Shown: positions 53,301 to 61,647 of the stretch, one piece after another | Numbering within the stretch: the stretch's first letter is position 1 | Layout of the letters: every line of letters starts with the position of its first letter | Assembly: GCA_947854175.1 (NCBI GenBank) | Contig: CANTYJ010000022.1 | Coordinates: forward strand, 1 to 64,000 | DNA from: an uncultured Turicimonas sp. | GTDB taxonomy: Bacteria; Pseudomonadota; Gammaproteobacteria; Burkholderiales; Burkholderiaceae_F | Length of the DNA: 64,000 bases | Reading direction: 5' to 3' | Made by a program: the position numbers and the translations under genes | The notes under the pieces: generated by a model | Database searches by the model: none | The model's input: only the letters and a program-made list of their open reading frames with translations | Told to the model about the DNA's origin: nothing

Positions 53301-53854
53301 ACACTGAAGGGTATTCCAATACCGGCGGGGAAATGTCCAAGGCTACTCAACTGGGTTCCGTTTCAGGATTCTCAGCTGACGGAAAGAAGACTCCTAAAAA
53401 GAATTTAGGACGCATGTTTATGCAATATGGATATGTCTATGTTGCCAGTGTATGCCTGGGAGCAGACATGCAACAATGCATTACTGCCATGAGAGAAGCC
53501 GAGGCCTATGACGGACCCTCCATTGTTATCGCTCTTTGTCCATGTATTTCCTGGGGTATTAAATCAGGAATGTCAACGGTGATAAAGGAATCCAGGAAAG
53601 CGGTGGAAGCAGGATATTGGCCTTTGTACAGATTCAACCCGCAACTGTTAAAAGCGGGACAGGAACCTCTGATAATTGACTATAAGGCACCGGACGGTAC
53701 GATGAGTAGTTTCCTGAACAATCAAAACAGATTTGCTTCGTTAGCTGCCCGTAAGCCCGAACTCTCAGCCAGACTTCAAAGCGAACTGGCTAAAGAAGCT
53801 GAAAGGTTCTTCTCTGAATTAGAGAAAACAACGGATGTTTATAAGACTAATTAA
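50330..53854 (+). CDS. nifJ: Single-chain pyruvate:ferredoxin (flavodoxin) oxidoreductase
   Basis: [30 protein letters not shown]; two 4Fe-4S clusters ([24 protein letters not shown]); ThDP domain [40 protein letters not shown]. Confidence 0.95.
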   Translation: [1174 protein letters not shown]

Positions 53855-53870
53855 CTAATCTGATTACGGA

Positions 53871-53894
53871 AAAGGCGGTCTTAATGGCCGCCTT
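53871..53894 (+). terminator. Terminator-like hairpin after nifJ
   Basis: AAAGGCGGTC-TTAAT-GGCCGCCTTT. Confidence 0.65.
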
Positions 53895-53993
53895 TGTTAT
53901 GAGAGTAAAAACAAGTGAAACTCAGAGCTAATATCTCAAGTTAGGACTGATATCGGACGCAGTCATGCGGTGAAAACAGATTCTCTAAGTATG

Positions 53994-54019
53994 AAAAAAG
54001 GAGGCCGGAGCCTCCTTTT
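53994..54019 (-). terminator. Terminator for frc (minus strand)
   Basis: AAAAAAGGAGGC-CGGA-GCCTCCTTTT, immediately 3' of frc. Confidence 0.75.
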
Positions 54020-54037
54020 GCTACCTAGAAAAGATCA

Positions 54038-55309
54038 TTATTCAATAACTTTGTTCTGGCGCATTTCTTCAATCTGTTCAGCTGTATAACCCAACCTTGT
54101 CAGAATTTCGACATTGTTTTCACCTAATGCCGGGGCGGGACCGTATGTCGGCTTGAAGTTGGAGAATGTGCAAGGAACACCGATTGTCTTGAATGAACCT
54201 CTTACGCCACCTTGTTTAATATCAATTAAGGTACCGTCAGAATTCAAATCAGGATCGTTTTCGATTTCTTTCCAGTTCAGAACCGGACCAACCGGAACAC
54301 CTTTAGCGCCCAATTCCTCTGTTACAGCGTATTTATCTTTGGTCATTGTGTAAGCTTCGATAGCTGCATAAATTTCTCTCTTATGCAGGTCACGGGCTTC
54401 CGGTGTGCTGAACTTCGGATCAGTTAACCAAGACTGGAAGCCCATTGCGTTACAGAACTGTTCAAAGCCTTTCTGACTCTTCTGAATAACGATGTATACA
54501 TAATCGTTCGGGTCAGTAGCCCAGTTCTTGCATTTGTAGCACCAACCGAGAACTTCGCCGCCTTCAGCATTAGCCGGACGAGGAATAGCTTCACCGAATT
54601 TTTCATACGGATAGCAAGCATAGTATTTGAGCTCGCCAAGACGATCCAAAATCAACTGGTCACGCAATTTAATACGGCAAAGATTTAATACAGCGTTTTG
54701 CATGGACTGGTAAACGTAAACACCTTCACCGGTCTTTTGACGCTGGCAAATTGCGGCAAGGATACCGATCAAGAAGTGCATGCCGGTGTTTGAATCACCA
54801 AGTGCAGCACCGGACTGTGTCGGGATATTATCAGGGCCTGAGAACCAACCTGTTGCTGTAGCTGCTCCACCTGCACACTGTGCAACCGGTTCAAAAGCTT
54901 TAACATTAGCAAAACGGGAGCCCATATTGAAACCTTTTAGGGAGCCCATGATGCATTTTGGATTGATTTTGTGAACTTGTTCCCAACCGAACCCTAATTC
55001 TTCAATAGCTCCCGGATGTAAGTTTTCAACGAAAACATCGCAATCCTTAATAAGTTGAGTCAGGACTTTTTTACCTTCTTCAGTCTTAGCATTTAAGGCT
55101 AAAGATTTTTTATTACTATTTAACTGAAGATAGTACAAGCTATCTTGTCCGGGGATATCCTGAAGTTCATTTCTTGTTGGGTCTCCGCCGCCCGGACGTT
55201 CAATTTTAATAACTTCCGCACCGAACCATGCCAACATCTGAGTGCATGACGGACCCGACTGAACTTCAGTCATATCTACAACTTTTAGACCTTCTAATGG
55301 AGCAGTCAT
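54038..55309 (-). CDS. frc: Formyl-CoA:oxalate CoA-transferase (class III CoA-transferase)
   Basis: Frc-like start PLEGLKVVDMTEVQSGPSCTQMLAWFGAEVIKIERPGGGDPTR; conserved GAALGDSNTGMHFLIGILAA (catalytic Asp) and QNAVLNLCRIKLRDQ. Confidence 0.88.
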   Translation of the reverse strand: MTAPLEGLKVVDMTEVQSGPSCTQMLAWFGAEVIKIERPGGGDPTRNELQDIPGQDSLYYLQLNSNKKSLALNAKTEEGKKVLTQLIKDCDVFVENLHPGAIEELGFGWEQVHKINPKCIMGSLKGFNMGSRFANVKAFEPVAQCAGGAATATGWFSGPDNIPTQSGAALGDSNTGMHFLIGILAAICQRQKTGEGVYVYQSMQNAVLNLCRIKLRDQLILDRLGELKYYACYPYEKFGEAIPRPANAEGGEVLGWCYKCKNWATDPNDYVYIVIQKSQKGFEQFCNAMGFQSWLTDPKFSTPEARDLHKREIYAAIEAYTMTKDKYAVTEELGAKGVPVGPVLNWKEIENDPDLNSDGTLIDIKQGGVRGSFKTIGVPCTFSNFKPTYGPAPALGENNVEILTRLGYTAEQIEEMRQNKVIE

Positions 55310-55606
55310 AATTGCTTACCTCCTACGAATATTGAATTCATTATAGGCGGGTAATTACTGATGGGTGTAATAGAAAGACCGTTGTGGGTTTATTACTTTT
55401 AATTATTTTGGTTCATAGTTAACTTATTGTATTAAAACAAGAAACTATTTTTTGGGAAAGAGAAAGCTATTCGATACATTGAAATTAATGTAATGCTTTA
55501 TACGGAATAATCTTAGACTTATTCATCAGCTGAAATAAAACGAAAATTTCATGTCTTCATAGATTAGATTGTCATTACCTTGTTTGTAAGAAAGAAGATA
55601 ACAATT

Positions 55607-58177
55607 ATGTCTACTCAAAATCCCAGTTTCTCAGTCCCGCTTCCGACGACAGTTAAAGTCCGAGTTGAAGAGCAGATGATCCAGAAAGATTTTAGAGGCT
55701 ATTTGACTCGTGCGATTACATGGACTGCACTAATGCCTTTATTTATGCTGGCTTTTATGCATTTGAACCAAATGCTCCGGGAAAATGAAGAAAATGACGT
55801 TAGACAGATGGCTTTAACGGCACAATTAGGAAACCAGCTGTCCGGCGAAATGCTATCTATCCGCTCCTTTTTAGATTCAAGTTTAGATTCACTGAGCATC
55901 CACCGGCAAAATTCAAATACTTCTTTGGCAGATTGGGCTATTGCAAGGTTTAACCGGCAGGACTCCGTCGAAAATCTTTTACTTATTCCGACAAACAAAA
56001 ATGAACCGTACAGGATTTTTAAACGAAATAAAGCTGCCCGAACTGACACAATAAATAGGGAGCTTTTAAATTCACTAATTCATAAATTTAAACATGCCGA
56101 AGGCGATTTTGTCTTCTACAAATATTCTGAAAAAAACAAACAGGATTACTGCTTCGGAGCACCTGTAAAAAACGCCCCGGGGCTCGACGGTTATTGGTTA
56201 TCTACGTGTGTTCCTGAAACTTATTTTGCCAATATGTTTCAACATACTATTGGCTTAGAGCCTTTTACAATCCAACTTTTAAATAGTTCAGATCAAAGTT
56301 TTTACGAAAAATCCGTTAATTCAGATAACACTATATTTTCACCGGTTGGCGGGCAAGGATTTTATGCAGAAGCTTTCCATAAAGTTAGCTCAGACAAACC
56401 CATCTGGAGGACTGATAAAAAAAGAAACGAGGCGCAGGTATTGACTGCGACAGCTATCTCACCAGGCGATCTTTTATTGATAGTAGGACAACCTTTAGCA
56501 ATCCGCGACAAACAACTTCTTTCTTCTTTAACAACGTCGGGAATCTTTCTGGTAGCTGCAATCCTTGCAGCTTTCGTCGTAGGTACTGCTTTGGGGCGGC
56601 AATTAAATGAGGCAGTCAGAAAACTTATAGAACAACTCAGCACTTTTGAAAAAACCGGAAAAATTTCAAAAATGGATCCTGGTTTTAAAGAGACGGCCCC
56701 ACTGGAACTTCAATTGCTTTCCTCTAAGTTTGAAGAGATGGCACAAACCGTTGCATTAGCCAGGAAACGTCTGGAAAGTGCAAATGAAGCTCTTAGTGAA
56801 CAAGTCGAAAAAAGGACGGCTTCTTTAAACCAAAGGAAAGAGGAACTAAAAAGTCTTCAGCTTTTATTGGCACCTCTGGAAGAATCTATAGACGTTGTAA
56901 TTGCAAAGACAATAAATAGATTTAAAGGTATCTTTGATATAAATGTCTTATTTTTCTCTAAAGACAAAGTTGAAGACAATTTTTATGACTTCATTCCGGT
57001 AAAAGGTAGCGATGGTAATACATTAGGCTACTTGTACTTCAACTGCGGGACAGATACTAAATCACTCGCATCAGGTGCACTTTTGAGATTGGCTCATTCA
57101 ATTGCTATTGTGATGGACAATCAGGAGATGTACTCTTCTTTAAAGACATCAAGTTCGAGATTTACTGCCTTAATGGAATCGATGACTGAAGGCGTGGTTC
57201 TGGTCGGAAAAACAGGAAGTCTCCTTTATGCCAACAAGGTTGCCAGAAGAATTCTCGGATTAGAAATCAATCAGGAAATAAGCAATTTTGAAGAGCTGTT
57301 TGTATCCCTTTTCCGGCCAACAGAGCCGATAGATGAAAATCAGGACTCCCGTCATGAAGTAGTGATCAGATACTCGAGTACAACAGATTCAGATTTCTTT
57401 ATTGAAACAACGACTTTTAATGTTCCGGGGTTTTATGGATTTTCAGGACGAAGAAAAGGACTGCTAATCCGGGATATTTCTCAGGAAATCGCTATGGAAC
57501 GGATGAAAAAGAATCTGGTCTCCATGGTCGCACACGAACTTAAAACGCCTGTGACGACAATGAGATTGCAGGTCGAAACATTGGATCGTCAATTGCAGAA
57601 AAAAGACAATTCATTTGCTCATGAGATGTTGTCTGAAATGCTGGAAGAAAGTTCCCGTTTACAACGACTCGTTGAGGACTGGCTGGATATGTCACGCATT
57701 GAAGCCGGAGCTATTGTGCTACGGCCTAAAATTTATTCCGTTCAGCAACTGTTAAACAAGGCGAAAGCTGTTGTCGGACAATATTATCCGGAGCTGGAAA
57801 TTAAGACCGAAATTGAAGAAGGTGCAGAATGCCTCATGGCGGATAAAGACAGAATGGTACAAGTATTTATTAATATTTTTACAAATGCTGCCCGGTACCG
57901 TTCTAAATTACCTCCTTTCTGTTTGGTGACTGTTCGCCAAATAAGAAATGAGATAGAGATCGCCTTTAAAGATAACGGGATTGGAGTCAAGGAAAACTAC
58001 CTTTCCAGGATTTTTGACTCTTTTTATCAGATTGAAATGGGTTCAGACAGAAAGGTAGGCGGTACAGGGTTAGGTTTGGCAATTTGTCGCGGTATCATGA
58101 CAGCTCACGGCGGCCGGATATGGGCAGAACGAAACAGTGATTGCGGAACAACATTTAAATTGAGGTTAACTGTATGA
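55607..58177 (+). CDS. Membrane sensor histidine kinase with extracytoplasmic, HAMP-like and PAS-like regions
   Basis: Two TM segments flanking a periplasmic region; HisKA VAHELKTPVTTMRLQVETLD; HATPase NAARYRSKL...DNGIGV...GGTGLGLAICRGIMTAHGG. Confidence 0.9.
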   Translation: MSTQNPSFSVPLPTTVKVRVEEQMIQKDFRGYLTRAITWTALMPLFMLAFMHLNQMLRENEENDVRQMALTAQLGNQLSGEMLSIRSFLDSSLDSLSIHRQNSNTSLADWAIARFNRQDSVENLLLIPTNKNEPYRIFKRNKAARTDTINRELLNSLIHKFKHAEGDFVFYKYSEKNKQDYCFGAPVKNAPGLDGYWLSTCVPETYFANMFQHTIGLEPFTIQLLNSSDQSFYEKSVNSDNTIFSPVGGQGFYAEAFHKVSSDKPIWRTDKKRNEAQVLTATAISPGDLLLIVGQPLAIRDKQLLSSLTTSGIFLVAAILAAFVVGTALGRQLNEAVRKLIEQLSTFEKTGKISKMDPGFKETAPLELQLLSSKFEEMAQTVALARKRLESANEALSEQVEKRTASLNQRKEELKSLQLLLAPLEESIDVVIAKTINRFKGIFDINVLFFSKDKVEDNFYDFIPVKGSDGNTLGYLYFNCGTDTKSLASGALLRLAHSIAIVMDNQEMYSSLKTSSSRFTALMESMTEGVVLVGKTGSLLYANKVARRILGLEINQEISNFEELFVSLFRPTEPIDENQDSRHEVVIRYSSTTDSDFFIETTTFNVPGFYGFSGRRKGLLIRDISQEIAMERMKKNLVSMVAHELKTPVTTMRLQVETLDRQLQKKDNSFAHEMLSEMLEESSRLQRLVEDWLDMSRIEAGAIVLRPKIYSVQQLLNKAKAVVGQYYPELEIKTEIEEGAECLMADKDRMVQVFINIFTNAARYRSKLPPFCLVTVRQIRNEIEIAFKDNGIGVKENYLSRIFDSFYQIEMGSDRKVGGTGLGLAICRGIMTAHGGRIWAERNSDCGTTFKLRLTV

Positions 58178-58884
58178 ATCCAAATAACTCTCTGATACTT
58201 GTCGTGGATGACGAGACGAAAATCAGAAGGTTAATCAGCACAAATCTGAGTTTTGAAGGTTTTGATGTTATTCAGGCAGAAGACGGCAAGCAGGCTCTCG
58301 AAGTATTCAATCGCACGCCTGAAAAACCTGATTTAATTCTGCTCGACTTAATGATGCCGGAACTAGACGGTATGGCAATGCTCAAACAATTAAGAAAATT
58401 CTCCGATGTTCCCGTCATCATACTGTCTGCTAAGGATGAAAGACCGACCGTCATAGAGGGTTTTAGAGAAGGCGCTGATGATTTTGTTTCAAAGCCGTTT
58501 TACATCCAAGAGCTCCTCGAAAGAATCCGTGCTGTTTTGAGGCGTAGCCAAAAATTTAAAACAATCCGGCCGGTCGGCCAGGAAGTATTAGTCAGCGGAG
58601 AGTTGTCTATCAATCTTTCTCAAAGGTTATGTCAAGTCAATTCAGAAAACGTGAAACTAACAAATAGAGAATTCCGCCTGCTTTACGAACTGATGAAGCA
58701 TCCCGGTGAGGTCCTCACACACGAAAGGCTGTTGAGAACGGTCTGGGGAGACGAATACATTGGTGAGGTGCAATATTTGCGTGTGACATTTGCCCGAATT
58801 CGAAGAAAGCTGGAGCAAGCAGGCCTAACTAGGGATGTCATCGGTGCCTATTCTAGTGTAGGGTATTTATTGCTGGAAGAATAA
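58174..58884 (+). CDS. OmpR/KdpE-family response regulator
   Basis: REC (VVDDETKIRRLI..LLDLMMPELDGMAML) and winged-helix output (LTNREFRLLYELMKHPGEVLTHERLLRTVWGDEY). Confidence 0.92.
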   Translation: MNPNNSLILVVDDETKIRRLISTNLSFEGFDVIQAEDGKQALEVFNRTPEKPDLILLDLMMPELDGMAMLKQLRKFSDVPVIILSAKDERPTVIEGFREGADDFVSKPFYIQELLERIRAVLRRSQKFKTIRPVGQEVLVSGELSINLSQRLCQVNSENVKLTNREFRLLYELMKHPGEVLTHERLLRTVWGDEYIGEVQYLRVTFARIRRKLEQAGLTRDVIGAYSSVGYLLLEE

Positions 58885-58905
58885 TATCAAGAATTTCAGC
58901 AGTCT

Positions 58906-58947
58906 AAACCGGTCTTAAGAAGGAGTTCCTTTTAAGCCGGTTTTCTT
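58906..58947 (+). terminator. Terminator after the two-component system
   Basis: AAACCGGTCTTAAGAAGGAGTTCCTTTTAAGCCGGTTTT. Confidence 0.75.
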
Positions 58948-59089
58948 ATTTTTGGGGTTGTAAGAGAAAACACCGATATTCCGTAATTTTTTTGCAATCT
59001 TTTTAAATATTTTGTTACTGAGCTGCAATGCCATCTTGAGAACATTTATTTGAGCAAATCTCAAACCCATCTAATTGGAGAAAAACATG

Positions 59090-60370
59090 ACTACTCAAAT
59101 GGTTCTAGCGCAATGCATTATGGTGTTGACGCTGATAATTATGATTACGGGCTTAACGCCTATCTACATCACAGCTATCACAGGAGCAGCAATATCTGCC
59201 ATCGTTGCAGGGTTCCCATTGGCGGGGAGTGCCCCTATGACAGTCGCTAAAATGATTAACTCGGGTTTAAATCCTGTTATCGCAGATATGACCGGTATCT
59301 TGCTATTTATTGGCATTATGCAGGCAACAGGATTCTTGGATGTTATCGTTCGCGATATCGTCCGAGTCGGAAATAAGATTGGCGGAGGTCCGGGAGTATG
59401 TACCGCCGGCGGTATTGCAGCCGGCTGTATCGGTGCTTTGACCGGTTTTACTCAGCCTGTTATTACGGCTGTTATTACAGGTCCTGCTGCTGTCCGCCTG
59501 GGTGTTGATCCAAACAAAGTTGCCGGTATCCAAGGTCACGCCGGTCACATCGGAAACTTAGCAGGTTTTACACATCCAACTCAGGTTGCTATTTTGGCTA
59601 CAGCCGGTATCGGTTACGGTTTATTTAACGTTCTTGGTTTAATTGCAGCTCTTTCTATTTTCTTCATGTCCTGCTTGCGTGTTGTACGTGATATGCACAA
59701 ACGCGGTGTGACAATCTCCGAAGAAGACAGACTTGCCGTTATGGCTGAAATCAATAACAAGGAATACAAGACAACTTCATTGAGAGCTTTCCTTCCGTTC
59801 CTGGTTCTGGTTGTCGGTTTTGTTCTTGGCCTTCCAATCTTCCTCGTTGGTTTAGCTTCAGCTCTTGTTGTTATGGTTCTTGCCCACAAGGACATGAAGT
59901 CATCTGAACAAACTATGATGCAAGGTGTCGGTTTGATTGCTACTCCTTTAGTAGCAACCATCGGTTTCTTGTTCATGAGTACTGTTATTAAACAGATTGG
60001 TTTGGCTGACACCATTTCAACCTTTGCAGCTCCGATGCTTTCCTTCTCACCGATTTTGATCATGTTCTGTGTATCTTTCGTTACCGGTTTCATGACACAG
60101 TCTTATGGTGCTTCTGTTGCTGTGGTTATCCCGTTCCTGCAGGTTGTTCTTGCTTCCGGTGCTGATCCGTTTGCCGCCGCATTTGCTGCTGCTTCCGGTG
60201 CATCTCTTATTCAGTACTTCCTGACAGGTGGTCCGGTTGCTGCTCTTGCTACCGTTATTCCGGTTGTTCCCGGTTCTTCTCTTAAACCGGCAAACTTGTT
60301 CCAAAGACCGTCAATTCTCTTTGGTTGCTTTGTAGCATTGTGCATTTCTATGGCACTTTCTGTTCTTTAA
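59090..60370 (+). CDS. GntP-like/ion-transporter-superfamily permease
   Basis: Polytopic; GLTPIYITAITGAAISAIVAGFP, GGIAAGCIGALTGFTQPVITAVITGPAAVRLGVDPNKVAGIQGHAGHIGNLAGF; start chosen at the internal ATG 59090 region (upstream ATG 59075 is also possible). Confidence 0.75.
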   Translation, partial: TTQMVLAQCIMVLTLIIMITGLTPIYITAITGAAISAIVAGFPLAGSAPMTVAKMINSGLNPVIADMTGILLFIGIMQATGFLDVIVRDIVRVGNKIGGGPGVCTAGGIAAGCIGALTGFTQPVITAVITGPAAVRLGVDPNKVAGIQGHAGHIGNLAGFTHPTQVAILATAGIGYGLFNVLGLIAALSIFFMSCLRVVRDMHKRGVTISEEDRLAVMAEINNKEYKTTSLRAFLPFLVLVVGFVLGLPIFLVGLASALVVMVLAHKDMKSSEQTMMQGVGLIATPLVATIGFLFMSTVIKQIGLADTISTFAAPMLSFSPILIMFCVSFVTGFMTQSYGASVAVVIPFLQVVLASGADPFAAAFAAASGASLIQYFLTGGPVAALATVIPVVPGSSLKPANLFQRPSILFGCFVALCISMALSVL

Positions 60371-60380
60371 ATCTAACAGC

Positions 60381-60412
60381 AAAGATGAGGAATTAATTTT
60401 CCTCATCTTTTT
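60381..60412 (+). terminator. Terminator/attenuator hairpin between permease and 60425 gene
   Basis: AAAGATGAGG-AATTAATTTT-CCTCATCTTTTT. Confidence 0.75.
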
Positions 60413-60424
60413 AAGGTGACGTTC

Positions 60425-61639
60425 ATGTTAAAACTCATGAAAGAAGGTCAGTCAGTCCTAGGTATTGTCGGTCATGCCGGTTGCGGTCACGCCAATAGTC
60501 ACCTAGGTTTTATTCAAGACGATTCAGGAGGATTAAGCGCTGTTATTCGGTTATTGCAAAGAGCCACCGGTATTGACTTAGAGATAACTGAAATCAATGT
60601 GCAAACGGGTAAAAACGGAGCATTTTTTGAAGTTAAAACAAAAAGTGGAGGAACCGGTAAAGCTTTTGCAAGAAGGGGAATTACAATTTTTGAAAAAAGA
60701 TTGTCTCAGTATGCTCTTGGCAAACAAGCTGTCAATTCTCAGGCCATCGCGTGTGAAACCTTCGGCCGTATTTTGGGTCAGGGGGCAATGGAAGTCCCGG
60801 TCGCTTTTCAAACAGCGGTTGCGAATGCTTCCATGGACAGTTTTATTCAACAGTTCCCGACATTTTTCTTAAGTTCTGATGAAGGAATAGAAGGCAACTG
60901 CGGCAAAATAATTGGTACCAGACTAGAAATTGATGGTATTCCCGTCTCTGTTCTTGCTTTATCAAATGCTTCTATCGGTGGAATCGGACCAAATGAGGAC
61001 GTCGAAGGAAACGTCAATTTGTTTGGCAAAGAAGTTATCATGAAAGAACTTGGGTTGGATAATCTACCGTCTTTTGTAATAGAAGGAAAGGTATGTGCTC
61101 AACCGGTATCTTCAGAAATTAATATCCCAACGTTTCTGATTAGAGGCTTTGTAAAGCATGATAATCCTGTGATCGCTGAAGCGTTGCTGGAGGCAGCTGA
61201 AATATTAAATTATCCGGCAATATACAGACCTGAACTTTTAGAAAGATCAGATACAGCTATGAAAGATCTGACTGAAACTCAAGGCCGGTACATTCAACAA
61301 CTCGGAGAAAAGTTTTCTAAGGCCCAAACCGCTATAGAAAAGGTTGCCTTAGCAGCAGAGATCAATAGATTTGCCAGTGAAGATTTAGGCGGTACTACTT
61401 TCATGTCAACTTCAGTACATAAAGTGATGGGCGGAGTTGGTTGTATTCCAGGTACCAGCTGTGTTCTAAGTTTATTTATTCCGAATAGTCAGCTCGAAAA
61501 AGATGTTATTCCATCTCTGTCGATGGAAGACGTAAACCGGTACGTCGATCTCATCATTGAAGGGATTAAAGTACTGGATACAAGAAAACAGGCCGCAGAA
61601 AACCATATGGTAAAAGTGAAACAAGAATTCAATTTATAG
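60425..61639 (+). CDS. Uncharacterised ~405-aa protein, candidate enzyme
   Basis: Intact ORF with motif-rich N-terminus GIVGHAGCGHANSHLGFIQDDSGGLSAVIRLLQ and GGVGCIPGTSCVLSLFIPNS; linked to permease and asparaginase. Confidence 0.8.
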   Translation: MLKLMKEGQSVLGIVGHAGCGHANSHLGFIQDDSGGLSAVIRLLQRATGIDLEITEINVQTGKNGAFFEVKTKSGGTGKAFARRGITIFEKRLSQYALGKQAVNSQAIACETFGRILGQGAMEVPVAFQTAVANASMDSFIQQFPTFFLSSDEGIEGNCGKIIGTRLEIDGIPVSVLALSNASIGGIGPNEDVEGNVNLFGKEVIMKELGLDNLPSFVIEGKVCAQPVSSEINIPTFLIRGFVKHDNPVIAEALLEAAEILNYPAIYRPELLERSDTAMKDLTETQGRYIQQLGEKFSKAQTAIEKVALAAEINRFASEDLGGTTFMSTSVHKVMGGVGCIPGTSCVLSLFIPNSQLEKDVIPSLSMEDVNRYVDLIIEGIKVLDTRKQAAENHMVKVKQEFNL

Positions 61640-61647
61640 GTGAGTAA

